Source: a virus
Virus record (IMG/VR): IMGVR_UViG_3300047175_000261
Span: 1-39,464 of that record
Length of the DNA: 39,464 nucleotides
Reading direction: 5' to 3' (one strand)
Position 1 is the first letter of the stretch. Every line of letters starts with the position of its first letter. Made by a program: the position numbers and the translations under genes. The notes under the pieces were generated by a model. It did not search any database, had not been told where the DNA came from, and worked only from the letters and a program-made list of their open reading frames with translations. Below are positions 1 to 7,910 of the stretch, piece by piece.

Positions 1-986
1 AACAATTAACCTGGCTCCCACAAGGTAATATTGCGCCTGCGGTAAATTGGAAATCGAAAAGTTTGCCTGCGAAATCGGAGGCATGAAGTTGACAAACCCG
101 TATCCCGAAGAAGGAGTAGGAGGAGATCCCGCCGTAGGATCTCCGTCATACCATCGAATGCAATCCTTTGTGGAACTCGAAACGTTGGTGAGATATTGGA
201 TCATTCCTCCCGTGTACGTGTCGCTTGCAATTGAGGCATAAGGAAAAGAAACCACAACCGTAGTTCCGGAAACCGATGTCACAAATCCCGTTTGAAAGTT
301 GAGGGATTGGCTGTTTGCGGTGGTGGACCCCACAAACTCATTTACAAACACCCAATCGCCTACAACAAGAGGGGTCGCCGTAATGGTAAACGTCATGCTT
401 GTCGAGCTCGTACGGCTGATCGTGGCCGGAATCTGAAACTGCATTCCAATATTTGTCGTGGTAAACGGAATCGTGATGCCGGGGGTAACCCAAAAACTGT
501 TTTGATAATTCGTACTCCAAAACTGCTGATAATTTTGAGCATTCCAAGTTACGGAAGTCCATGAAGTTTTAGCGGTATATGTAATGCCGTTGATTGTCGT
601 GGTTTGGGGATTTTTAAAAAAACTTACCTTGTAAGAAGAATAAGGGTAAGTATTTGTAATATTGTATGCATAGGTCGTATCAAAAGCTAAAGTGTTTACA
701 TAAGAAGACGCGGAATTGTAATAATCTTCCAATCCTAAAACAGGAAGGCCGGGATAGTAAGCAACCGTCCCGGTCATGGTTTGTCCGCCTCCTGCGGCGA
801 TAAAAAGAACCCCTGTCGCGTAGTTAATGGACCCTGAACTTCCCGAGCCTCCGCTCAGCGTTAAAACTCCTGTTCCCAAAGGGTCCGTATATGTCGTTCC
901 GTCGGAACTTCCCACTAAACTAATACTTGTGGGAACAATCGAGGCAGTAGACGGCAATCCTAAAGCGGTGATCAAATTCACTTCCT
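1..986. repeat. Left copy of the 986-bp contig overlap
   Basis: This stretch is repeated in the same direction at 38479-39464, a constant offset of 38478. I see four substitutions: g100/a38578, a922/g39400, a925/g39403 and g954/a39432. The repeat lies inside a coding region that is only complete when the two ends are merged, so it is best read as assembly overlap of a circular or circularly permuted genome. Exact terminal repeats made by a packaging enzyme would be identical. Confidence 0.93.
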
Positions 987-1194
987 GTCCTGAATCTAGG
1001 TTTAAAGCAACGCTTACGGTATTGTTGGTAATTTTTAATCGCGTAAGATACGACGTGCCCCGTTTTCGTTTGACACGACCTCTCCATTGATACGCATTGA
1101 TCAATTCAGGAAAAGCATCATTGTCAATAACAAAAGCAGTTCGATTATCAACAAAACCCTTATTAACAGGACCGATGACAAGTTTTTCTCCCAT
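1..1194 (-). CDS. Tail stabilization/nozzle-type protein, N-terminal 398 codons (continues at 38478)
   Basis: This is the N-terminal part of a 941-residue protein whose remainder lies at 36847-38478; 1194 + 1632 = 2826 bases joins in frame. It starts at ATG 1194-1192, overlapping the stop of the upstream gene as TAATG. The N-terminus contains the stretches INAYQWRGRVKRKRGTS and LTRLKI, which I recall from large tail proteins of environmental podoviruses, often annotated as ubiquitin-activating E1 FCCH-domain proteins. In such phages this position, after the head-tail adaptor, holds the P22 gp10/T7 gp12-like protein that closes the tail tube. The rest is Ser/Thr/Gly-rich beta sequence. The family role comes from memory and position; the reading frame and the join are directly visible. 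Confidence 0.8.
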   Translation of the reverse strand, partial: MGEKLVIGPVNKGFVDNRTAFVIDNDAFPELINAYQWRGRVKRKRGTSYLTRLKITNNTVSVALNLDSGQEVNLITALGLPSTASIVPTSISLVGSSDGTTYTDPLGTGVLTLSGGSGSSGSINYATGVLFIAAGGGQTMTGTVAYYPGLPVLGLEDYYNSASSYVNTLAFDTTYAYNITNTYPYSSYKVSFFKNPQTTTINGITYTAKTSWTSVTWNAQNYQQFWSTNYQNSFWVTPGITIPFTTTNIGMQFQIPATISRTSSTSMTFTITATPLVVGDWVFVNEFVGSTTANSQSLNFQTGFVTSVSGTTVVVSFPYASIASDTYTGGMIQYLTNVSSSTKDCIRWYDGDPTAGSPPTPSSGYGFVNFMPPISQANFSISNLPQAQYYLVGARLIV

Positions 1195-1742
1195 TAGTAC
1201 CCGATGGCGATGTAATAATAAAGCCCCCCCGTTCCTGCGGAAATAGACGTAAAACTTGCTTCGGTAAACGATCCCACTTGAACCGCATTTTCTCGTCCGT
1301 CCGTATTTCCTCCAACCGCGATCACAACCAAACATCCGGTTGGAAAAGCAACGCCGAAATCAACGGTTTGCGTTGTGGAACTTTGAGTATAACTTCCCCA
1401 TTTGAGAATGTTTCCTTCTAAAATCACCGTACTTCCCGTAGAGCTGTACGGAACGTGTTGCAACGCGTTAGTTGCATTTAAAAATTGAATTTGAGGATGA
1501 GAATTCGCATCGGAATAGGGATACAAAACAGAGGCGGGATTGGTAGGCGTTGATTGAGTTGTTGTCGTCGGGAAACTTACTTGGGCATGCTCCCCGTTTG
1601 GATAAAGCGAGTTGTTAAACCCGATGTGATCGACCGAAACCCAACTGTTAATCGATTGGTTGTTGGTTTGCATCAAAGGCTGGTCATTGCTTGGATTGTT
1701 TGTGGTAGCCGGTATTGCGGGATAAAACGTGTATTCGGTCAT
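1194..1742 (-). CDS. Small tail/fibre protein with gp53-like C-terminus
   Basis: 182 residues, starting ATG 1742 and ending in TAATG shared with the next gene. The first two thirds are Asn/Ser/Thr-rich with no motif I recognise. The last 60 residues resemble the gp53-like C-terminal domain of tail fibres: TQTVDFGVAFPTGC, then a Val-rich strand, then a YYYIAIGY ending; that domain typically ends in an aromatic-rich IAIGY. It sits between the adaptor-like gene and the large nozzle-like gene, so a minor tail or receptor-contact role is likely. The domain call is by eye. No catalytic motif is visible. Confidence 0.72.
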   Translation of the reverse strand: MTEYTFYPAIPATTNNPSNDQPLMQTNNQSINSWVSVDHIGFNNSLYPNGEHAQVSFPTTTTQSTPTNPASVLYPYSDANSHPQIQFLNATNALQHVPYSSTGSTVILEGNILKWGSYTQSSTTQTVDFGVAFPTGCLVVIAVGGNTDGRENAVQVGSFTEASFTSISAGTGGLYYYIAIGY

Positions 1743-1751
1743 AAATTTCCT

Positions 1752-2936
1752 TTAAATGCCTGCGCCTTGACCCAATGAATCAACAGACCCTTGCGATCCT
1801 GAATTACTAAAAATGGTTTCGGTTCGGGTTGCAGTAAATTGTCTTTGACTTCGTTTCCAAACAAGACGTTCCTGTTCGATAAACAAAGGCTCGTAAAACT
1901 GAAATTGCTCCACGTCTCCCGTATCACTCAAAATTTTGCGTGCCGCACCTCTGGCGATGTATTCAGCCATGTAGCCGAAAGGAATAGCTTGTGATGAGCT
2001 CAGAAACGCTGCGGGACTTAAATACGCTTCCAACGAAATAAGGTAAGATTGGTTGGAAGGAGGAAGAATGGTCAATGTGTTGTTATAATACAAAATTCCG
2101 CGAGGCAATCCCGGGTTATAATAGTAATTTTGTGCCTGAATTTGCACATCATCGTCAATAATGACCGCTTCTCCGGTCAAAGGATTGGTAAAAGTCACAT
2201 TGGCTTCTCCTGTGACATAATTGACCGTGTTGAGACTTGTGCTGTATCCACCGGACAATGCTGTGTTCCCGGAAGGAGCATTGCCCGTTGCCATCAAAAG
2301 ACCATAGTTTTGATTCGAAGACAAAAACTGTCCGCTATCGGCCACGATGTACGTTGTTCCGTCGTTATTGGTTGCCGTAAAGTACACCGCAGATTGAACG
2401 GAAGTTGTGGGAATATTGGTGTTAAACGTGCTGACAAGAGGAGGGTCTTGATTGCTGCCCCCGTTGTTAATATAGGCTTGGATTCCCGTGATGTCGATAT
2501 GACCCGAAATGCAAGGGGCATACGAAAGCGTGATCGTGTAATTGCTATTGATGCCGTCCCCAACGGCTGCGGGATTTAACGATTGAACATACAACGGGAA
2601 AAGATTCAAAAAGGGGCTTTTTTGCGTGTAAAAAGGGATTGCAATCCCGTTTACTAAACATGTCGGAGTAAACCCTTGGTAAACGGGAAAACATGCAATG
2701 TTTTTGGGTCCCGGTTCGGTTTGCACGTTGTACAAAGGCATGTTGTAATTGATCTGATACGGAGTCGTTTGAAACTGATACGTTGTTTTGAGGTCAAACA
2801 ATTGAATGCGGGCATCCACATCCATCAACCAAAATCGATTGATGTAATCAATAATTAAATTATCGCTGATGGATGAATCGGAAGGGCTTTTAATAATCCT
2901 TCGAACATATGTAATAATATCCGATAAATAATTAAT
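1752..2936 (-). CDS. Head-tail adaptor/tail protein, probable AUU start
   Basis: The frame is open from just after TAA 2948-2946 and has no ATG, GTG or TTG until TTG 2828. Yet the intervening 36 codons read like the conserved start of this family (INYLSDIITYVRRIIKSP, then IIDYINRF). The only well-placed start is ATT 2936-2934, six bases after the Shine-Dalgarno AAGGA, which itself overlaps the stop codon of the upstream gene. This gives 394 residues; starting at 2828 would give 358. The body is beta-rich; a helical C-terminal segment (GYMAEYIARGAARKIL, then EQERLVWKRSQ) resembles podovirus adaptor or gatekeeper proteins. The genomic place, between capsid and tail nozzle genes, agrees. Function is inferred. 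Confidence 0.75.
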   Translation of the reverse strand: MNYLSDIITYVRRIIKSPSDSSISDNLIIDYINRFWLMDVDARIQLFDLKTTYQFQTTPYQINYNMPLYNVQTEPGPKNIACFPVYQGFTPTCLVNGIAIPFYTQKSPFLNLFPLYVQSLNPAAVGDGINSNYTITLSYAPCISGHIDITGIQAYINNGGSNQDPPLVSTFNTNIPTTSVQSAVYFTATNNDGTTYIVADSGQFLSSNQNYGLLMATGNAPSGNTALSGGYSTSLNTVNYVTGEANVTFTNPLTGEAVIIDDDVQIQAQNYYYNPGLPRGILYYNNTLTILPPSNQSYLISLEAYLSPAAFLSSSQAIPFGYMAEYIARGAARKILSDTGDVEQFQFYEPLFIEQERLVWKRSQRQFTATRTETIFSNSGSQGSVDSLGQGAGI

Positions 2937-2945
2937 AAAATTTCC

Positions 2946-3539
2946 TTATTGCTGACTGATAAAAATGGAAGTTTTGTTTTTGTTGACGGGATGAGCGTCC
3001 AACCGTTGTTTTTTCCCTTCGGAAATCATGCTTCCGGTAAAGGTTCCCATCCCGGTCTGCGCTGTTTGTTTGTTTTCATCCATTTTTAACACGGTGTAAT
3101 TTTTTCGTTTGATCTGCTCCGCAAGGTAACGAGGACCCCAAATAGGGACTCCTACGGGAACTTCCCAAAACTCCGCCGGAACTCCCGAATAAGGTTTGGT
3201 CCACATCTCGATAATGTCTTTGGTTTCATGGTTTTCGGCAATGAAAGCGACCTTTTGCTTGTCAAATTCCCACTCTCTGCGAAAACGTTCGTTGAATTTG
3301 TTTTTATCCCCTACAATCGCAGAAGGCTTGATGTAATAGTCTTCAAATCCGTTGATTTGAGCTTGAGAAAGAGGTCGAAGAAGATTGGGATTAGTCATCG
3401 GCTTTGAAAAATCAACCTTTCGCAAAGGAACGTCGTCGGTATGCTCTCGAATTTGTTCCGGCAATTGCGCGATTTGCTCCGCGGCTCTGTCCAAATCTTT
3501 TTGTGCTTCCGCGTTGACTCGAGGTCTTTCCTGTCCCAT
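2946..3539 (-). CDS. Conserved virion-region protein of unknown function
   Basis: 197 residues, ATG 3539 preceded by a GGAG-type ribosome site. It begins with a charged helical segment (VNAEAQKDLDRAAEQIAQLP) followed by a mixed alpha/beta region rich in Lys, Glu and aromatic residues; no signal peptide, membrane segment or catalytic motif is visible. It lies within the run of capsid and tail genes, and its stop codon TAA is part of the Shine-Dalgarno for the following AUU-start gene, so the two are probably translationally linked. I do not recognise the family with confidence. Confidence 0.75.
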   Translation of the reverse strand: MGQERPRVNAEAQKDLDRAAEQIAQLPEQIREHTDDVPLRKVDFSKPMTNPNLLRPLSQAQINGFEDYYIKPSAIVGDKNKFNERFRREWEFDKQKVAFIAENHETKDIIEMWTKPYSGVPAEFWEVPVGVPIWGPRYLAEQIKRKNYTVLKMDENKQTAQTGMGTFTGSMISEGKKQRLDAHPVNKNKTSIFISQQ

Positions 3540-3610
3540 TTTTTCTCCTTAAAAAAAATCCTTTGTTTCAAAATAACAATAAAGATTTTATTCGCATAGA
3601 AAATTGTTTT

Positions 3611-4033
3611 TTACACCGGGGAAATGTTGATGAATGAACCCGGAATATCCGTGGCCGTATCGGACCGTCCGTCGCTGTTAATTGCTCCTGTATTGACATC
3701 TCCAATCGCGATCACTTGAGGCGATTGATTGGACACAGAAGGCGATGCATTAAAGTCGTCATACTTTTGTGAATTGATATTCACAATGAATTGCGTGGTC
3801 GAAACAATTGCCGTAATAAAACCTGTTTGCTCATTCAAAGCTCTAATCCCATAAGGTGAAGGAATGGTGAATCGAACATTTTGTCCTAAAACGTAATCGT
3901 TTTCTTCCGATGTAGTGATGGTAGTTGTAATTCCTCTCGTAATTGCAGAAATCACAAACCTTCTTGGCTGATAATAATCGGGATTAATATTGGGATTTCT
4001 TTCCGGCGCAATCGGACCTGAAATCAAAGTCAT
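3611..4033 (-). CDS. FCCH-like virion protein, short paralog of the upstream gene
   Basis: 140 residues. Its body matches the C-terminal half of the neighbouring 371-residue protein: ISAITRGITTTITTS against ISALSYGTTTTVTTS, then LGQNVRFTIPS against LGQQVAFHIPS, then STTQFIVNI against STTQFVVNI, and a shared QV(I/V)A(I/V)GDVNTG. This pattern resembles the beta domain often labelled E1-FCCH in phage tail and decoration proteins. The pair looks like a tandem duplication in which this copy lost the first ~190 residues. It probably acts as a decoration or tail-surface protein; that is inference. Confidence 0.75.
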   Translation of the reverse strand: MTLISGPIAPERNPNINPDYYQPRRFVISAITRGITTTITTSEENDYVLGQNVRFTIPSPYGIRALNEQTGFITAIVSTTQFIVNINSQKYDDFNASPSVSNQSPQVIAIGDVNTGAINSDGRSDTATDIPGSFINISPV

Positions 4034-4072
4034 AAATACTCCAAGAAAAAGGCGGGGTTACCCCCGCCGATG

Positions 4073-5188
4073 TTAATCTCCTCTCCAAGCCGTCCAGTAA
4101 ATAACGTTACCGGAAGCTCCCACCAGCACGGATGAACTGTCGGTGACGGATGACCCGGCTCCGATAATAAACCCTTGCGAAGTGTTGTTAACAAATGCTC
4201 CGCTGATTGCGGGTCCGTTAATCGTAGAAGTGCTGTTGATCAGCGGTGAAGGATAATAAGCCCCCCCGCTGTACTGAACACCTCCGGTATTAACATCTCC
4301 CACCGCCACAACTTGTGGAGGGGAAAGTCCCGCTTTCACCTGCGCAACGGTAATTCCCGATGTGCTAAACGTCGTATAAGACGTTGAAGTGATGTTAACC
4401 ACAAACTGCGTCGTACTGTTGATCGCGGTCACAAATCCGTAGATCGGTGATCCGGGAGTCAACGAGTTGACGTTGCTTGCCGTGGAGTTAAACTGCGTGG
4501 GTCCCCAAGCAGAAGGAATATGAAAAGCCACTTGCTGACCCAAAACAAAATTGTTCGGGGCACTTGTGGTCACCGTAGTTGTCGTACCGTACGAAAGTGC
4601 GCTAATAACAGCCACTCCCGGGGCATACAAATACGGATACAGCACTTGCTTTACATAAGCTCCTGTCGGTGATCCGGTCAGATTGGTGTAACCCGATCCG
4701 TTGGAATTCCACGCAATCGTGAACGTTGTCGTTCCGGTCACGGTCACCGCAAAAGGAATACCGGTTAATTGCGGCATCCCTGTTGTAGAACCTGTGTTGT
4801 ACAACCCTTGAAACACGACGATTTGGCCTGTGGTATATCCGTGAGCCGAAGCGGTCGTGAACGTGGTTGTGCTACTTCCTTTGGTGCTGGATGCAATTTG
4901 AACCTGAGTTCCATATTGCAACAGCTGTCCCGCGCTAAACGTGCTAAAACCACCGCTTGTAATGACATCCGTTGTCAATACAGGGGTGGAGTTAAACAGT
5001 TTAACAACGCCGCCTCCGCTTCCCATATTTACATCCCAAAACGCCTCGGGAATTCCATGTTGCGCAGGCGTAGCATACGAACTGTAATTCCACATTTGGA
5101 TGCGATTGGGCTGAAACGGGATGTTGATTACCTGTGCAGATCCTGTTGAGGTAAAGTACCCATCCAGAATTCTTGAATATTCAGTCAT
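4073..5188 (-). CDS. FCCH-like virion surface protein, long paralog
   Basis: 371 residues immediately downstream of the capsid gene (11 bases apart). The N-terminus (EYSRILDGYFTSTG) is followed by repeated beta units with the pattern hydrophobic-TTTVTT-x-GQ-V-F. At least two such units occur, near residues 100-175 and 195-275, each ending in a T(T)xFxV/IxI strand. The C-terminal part is paralogous to the next gene. No enzyme motif is visible. Placement directly after the major capsid protein suggests a head decoration or head-associated protein. The repeat structure is visible; the role is inferred. Confidence 0.75.
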   Translation of the reverse strand: MTEYSRILDGYFTSTGSAQVINIPFQPNRIQMWNYSSYATPAQHGIPEAFWDVNMGSGGGVVKLFNSTPVLTTDVITSGGFSTFSAGQLLQYGTQVQIASSTKGSSTTTFTTASAHGYTTGQIVVFQGLYNTGSTTGMPQLTGIPFAVTVTGTTTFTIAWNSNGSGYTNLTGSPTGAYVKQVLYPYLYAPGVAVISALSYGTTTTVTTSAPNNFVLGQQVAFHIPSAWGPTQFNSTASNVNSLTPGSPIYGFVTAINSTTQFVVNITSTSYTTFSTSGITVAQVKAGLSPPQVVAVGDVNTGGVQYSGGAYYPSPLINSTSTINGPAISGAFVNNTSQGFIIGAGSSVTDSSSVLVGASGNVIYWTAWRGD

Positions 5189-5199
5189 GGTTTCCTCCC

Positions 5200-5870
5200 T
5201 TAAAACAGGTTGCTTGCGTACAATGAAGTACTCAAAAGGTTTCGGATGGCCGTGTCTTGGGTCAGGGCCTGCGCTTGCGCAAACTTGACCGCCAACGTAG
5301 CATTTTGCGCGAGGTAGCCGCTATAGTATGGATCTCGATAGATCAGCTTCATACTATACCCGTCTTGAGTAATATGCGTAATCGCCTGTTTACCCAAAAT
5401 GGTCGTGTAATACACGTTACTTCCGTTCGCCGATGCTCCATACGCAATTGGGGCTTCCGAAGAAGTCAAAATTCTCGTATTAAGAATCGAGCCGAATTCC
5501 GTCGGCAAGCAACTGATATTCGAAGGATAATTGGTAGAGGATAAAAATCCTTGTCCAACCAATCCGTCAAAGTCAGTTTGCAATTGCGTCGAGGTCAACG
5601 CAAAATATGAAGGACGAATGGGTCCGGTACCGAACCGGTCTTCCCCTTCAATTCCTGCCATAAACTTATACGCATTATTTGTATCCAACGTGGTAACAAC
5701 CAACGAAAAATCGGAAATTCCGAAGTTCGTAGGGTTGTCGTTATTACTTCCTCCCGAAGCGTTAATTTCGGACGCTGCGGAGACAATGTAGTCCCGGAGG
5801 ATCAAATCCTCAGCTTGCCTCATGGCTACGGCAAGTCTTTCAGAAACCCAAGCGAGTACACCCTCTTGGT
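5200..5870 (-). CDS. Major capsid protein, exon 2 (N4-gp56 family)
   Basis: Second exon of the capsid gene (223 codons plus stop). It begins inside a Tyr codon completed by the last base of exon 1 and continues QEGVLAWVSERLAVAMRQAE, then a RDYIVSAASEIN segment and a GYSMKLIYRDPYYSGYLAQN segment, typical of N4-gp56-type capsid proteins. Read upstream, this frame hits TGA at 5883-5881, so it cannot start independently in a sensible way. Joined to exon 1 (6612-6912) it makes 323 residues, a usual length for the family. From memory of homologs, this junction aligns without gaps: 13 residues between the conserved Gly and Gln on either side. Confidence 0.88.
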
Positions 5871-6611
5871 CTTGGAGGATTCATTCTGTTACCCCACATT
5901 GCTGTGTGGGCTGGTCATTTCTGCCAGCCTCTCATAGTCGCCTATGAGATCAGACTATCGCTTACGCGCACACTAAGTGGACGTCCTCTTCGCTTAGTCG
6001 TTGCGGGCGAATTATCGATTCCATTTAACCGCCTCATTTCCATGTAGTATTCTTCCTTTTTAATCAATACTTCCGGAGTTAAGTAACGTCCTCGTTGTGA
6101 AGGACAATCTGCGAAATATCGTAGAGCTAATTTAGCTTGTGGCTTCTTAACCCTGAGAAAAGGCAATATTTTTTCTATTACCATCTTAACATCATCTTTT
6201 GCCCGTATAGAATACCTCCACATAGGCCTAAATTTATGATAAGATTTTTCACAATCGATAAATCCTACTTCAAAGAACTCTTTGAAACCTTTGATAGCCC
6301 TTTCTTCTATCATACCCACCCTAAACGTAACATTATAGATGGGATTCCAATTTCGACCATTATCTTTTCCCAATGGTCTGTTGTCCTTTTGTATGCAGAT
6401 AGTCCCTTCTCCATCGAAAAGACCAGCTAAATACAATAATTCTTCCCTCTGATTGTCTGGCATATAACTCCTTATACAGTTCCGTATAATTATAGTATAC
6501 CAGAGATCCCAGTTATTAAGAAGAGGTTTATAGCAGGCAATTTCCCTCCAAATCTAACCTGCTCGTTTATGATACATCCCGTCGCAATCATAAACTATTT
6601 CGGCACGGGTT
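5871..6611 (-). ncRNA. Group I self-splicing intron in the capsid gene
   Basis: The intron core can be traced by eye on the minus strand. P1: exon end GCAU pairs with GUGC in the intron through the required U.G pair. A 9-bp stem pairs 6587-6595 with 6565-6573. P3: CCTCTTC (6526-6520) pairs with GAAGAGG (5991-5985). P7: CGACTA (6000-5995) pairs with TAGTC (5957-5953). The S-like sequence GATAGTCTGA is followed by a perfect 7-bp P9 hairpin with a GCGA tetraloop (5931-5948), and then by two more hairpins (5909-5929 and 5893-5910) before the 3' end. The proposed last base is G5871. The exact splice sites are inferred from P1, the terminal G and frame restoration; an alternative 3' site near 5882 fits less well. 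Confidence 0.85.
5942..6463 (-). CDS. Intron-encoded LAGLIDADG homing endonuclease
   Basis: 173 residues with one clear dodecapeptide motif, LAGLFDGEG, at residues 12-20; its acidic residues (Asp17, Glu19) bind the catalytic metal in this family. A second, degenerate half may follow, but I see only one motif, so it may act as a homodimer. The gene has its own ribosome site (AAGGAG, 4 bases before ATG 6463). Its last codons overlap the P3, P8, P7 and start of P9 parts of the intron core, so coding and ribozyme constraints coincide. It would cut intron-less capsid alleles and drive spread of the intron. The frame is intact, suggesting a functional element. Confidence 0.93.
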   Translation of the reverse strand: MPDNQREELLYLAGLFDGEGTICIQKDNRPLGKDNGRNWNPIYNVTFRVGMIEERAIKGFKEFFEVGFIDCEKSYHKFRPMWRYSIRAKDDVKMVIEKILPFLRVKKPQAKLALRYFADCPSQRGRYLTPEVLIKKEEYYMEMRRLNGIDNSPATTKRRGRPLSVRVSDSLIS

Positions 6612-6912
6612 ATGCAGCAAGACTAAACTCGCTTACACTATGCTTTCGACCGAAAAACGCCATCTGCGCATCGATTTGGTCCCTTTGAGGGATTTGGGCC
6701 GGTGGATCGATTCCCGAATTTCCCAACTGAACCGTAGGAGGGGTCAGTGCCCTTGCTCTTAAGAATCTACATGTGGTTCCACCGTTTGGAGGCATCGCAA
6801 CCTTATCGGCGGGGATAATGTAGTTAAAAGCGGGTGTTGGGACGTATAACATTGCGGGCGCAAGCGACTGCAATATTACGGGACCTAACTGGCCTGTTGT
6901 TGTAATTGACAT
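6612..6912 (-). CDS. Major capsid protein, exon 1 (N4-gp56 family)
   Basis: The first 100 codons plus one base of the capsid gene. It starts at ATG 6912 (MSITTTGQLGPVILQSLAPA), very like the usual start of environmental N4-gp56-type capsid proteins, followed by NGGTTCRFLRARAL and IDAQMAFFG. Unspliced translation would stop at TAA 6612-6610, directly at the proposed 5' splice site, giving a 100-residue fragment. The protein forms the icosahedral shell; the scaffold gene lies just upstream. A strong promoter candidate and a leader hairpin sit 135-190 bases upstream. Confidence 0.88.
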
Positions 6913-7046
6913 GGTGATTTCCCTGTTGTCAATTTGGTGATTTGTTGAATCCGTGGCCGACGAGCGTATTACAGCCGTTTTTCAACATATCGAGTGAAGG
7001 GTGCGAGGTCTTCTAACGCGAACTCCGTAACGTGGAGGGGCCGAGG

Positions 7047-7069
7047 CATCTTGGTAGCTAATCAAGATG
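7047..7069 (-). promoter_or_regulatory. Hairpin at the 5' end of the predicted capsid mRNA
   Basis: CATCTTG and CAAGATG form a perfect 7-bp stem with a 9-nt loop. It falls where transcription from the promoter at 7075-7102 should begin, so the capsid mRNA would carry a 5'-terminal stem-loop, an arrangement known to stabilise abundant mRNAs. The leader from here to the capsid start is about 135 nt and holds no other gene I can support. Confidence 0.5.
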
Positions 7070-7074
7070 ATTTA

Positions 7075-7102
7075 TTTGTAACATAAATTTTTATTTTGTC
7101 AA
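7075..7102 (-). promoter_or_regulatory. Candidate sigma70-type promoter for the capsid gene
   Basis: The minus strand carries TTGACA, a perfect -35 hexamer, 16 bases before TACAAA. The -35 lies in the last codons of the 48-residue gene upstream. It would give the capsid gene its own transcript within the late operon, sensible for the most abundant virion protein. This is recognised by eye only. Confidence 0.5.
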
Positions 7103-7237
7103 TAAATATTCACAGCAATCGATTAAGGTTTGAATGGCTTCCGCTACTGAAGCTCTAGGGGTTTCTTCGTTTGCTTCTCTTTTTAACAATTCAAGTCTTT
7201 TTAACAATTCATCATTTGTATTTTTTATGTTTTTCAT
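7091..7237 (-). CDS. Small 48-residue protein coupled to the scaffold gene
   Basis: Its ATG (7237-7235) overlaps the scaffold stop codon as ATGA, the usual sign of translational coupling. The product is 48 residues, charged and helical (NDELLKRLELLKREANEE near the start), ending ECYLLTK-like with two Cys residues (CCEY). No membrane segment is seen. It may be a scaffold- or capsid-associated helper, but nothing identifies a family. The frame is short, so the coupling overlap is the main evidence that it is real. Confidence 0.65.
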   Translation of the reverse strand: MKNIKNTNDELLKRLELLKREANEETPRASVAEAIQTLIDCCEYLLTK

Positions 7238-7896
7238 ATCCTCAAATTACTCCTTAACTCCACCATTTTTCGATAAAGATCTTTTCCTTGCTCCGCGCTG
7301 GGTTTAAAACCGCCGTTGGCAATGGAATACCCGGGAGAGCCCACGCCAAACGGCTGAAGAGGATTTTTGAGGTTTTTATCGATGGTTTGTTGGATGGATT
7401 CCGAAGGTTGTTTCGGCTTGTGAGCTCCAAGAAGTTTGATGTTGCGATAGACCAATTTATTGCGTTCAAAAGAGTCGGGCATCGCAAGGATGGACCTGGC
7501 GAGTTCGGGATCGGTTTCGGCAAGCTTATCGGCATGAGAAAGTACTTCTTCGTAATCAGGGTTTTGATCCAACCATTGCTGACGCTTGTAATCTTCCAAC
7601 GCTTTTTGAATTGCATTTTGAGTTTCGCGTTGCGTTTCTTGTTTGATCTCTTCTTTCACTTTTGTTGTGGTTTTGGCCAACCTTCTTTTATCGATGTAAG
7701 GCTCGTTATCGTCTTCATCATCGGAAGCAGCCGAACGAGATTGGGACAGTTCTTGAGCTCTTTGTTCGGCCGCCAGCCGAGCTTGTCGTTCTTCTTCCAA
7801 CTTGCGTTGATACATTTGTTCCATCTTTCGAAAATTCAATTCCTTCTCTGAAGTTGAAGAAGTTTGGGAAGTTTGAACGGAGCTTGCTTCTGTCAT
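7234..7896 (-). CDS. Capsid scaffolding protein
   Basis: 220 residues, start ATG 7896 behind a GGAAAGG-type ribosome site. Residues about 20-55 form a strong coiled coil (KMEQMYQRKLEEERQARLAA), followed by an acidic linker (DDEDDNEPY) and another long charged helix. This Glu/Lys/Gln-rich coiled-coil composition and the position between portal and major capsid genes are typical of podovirus scaffolds, which assemble with the capsid protein inside the procapsid and then leave. No protease motif is visible in it. The function follows from composition and gene order rather than a sequence match. Confidence 0.75.
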   Translation of the reverse strand: MTEASSVQTSQTSSTSEKELNFRKMEQMYQRKLEEERQARLAAEQRAQELSQSRSAASDDEDDNEPYIDKRRLAKTTTKVKEEIKQETQRETQNAIQKALEDYKRQQWLDQNPDYEEVLSHADKLAETDPELARSILAMPDSFERNKLVYRNIKLLGAHKPKQPSESIQQTIDKNLKNPLQPFGVGSPGYSIANGGFKPSAEQGKDLYRKMVELRSNLRI

Positions 7897-7910
7897 AAAA
7901 AAACCTTTCC

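Noticed and set aside
1-986. True direct terminal repeats of a linear genome
   Set aside because: The copies differ at four sites and cut through a gene that is intact only when circularised; packaging repeats should be identical.
5200-6912. Intein in the capsid gene
   Set aside because: The insertion has stop codons in frame on both sides and lacks intein end motifs; the RNA core elements fit an intron.
7288-7851. 187-codon open frame opposite the scaffold gene
   Set aside because: Phe/Leu-rich mirror of a coiled-coil coding strand; the leftward frame has coupling on both sides.
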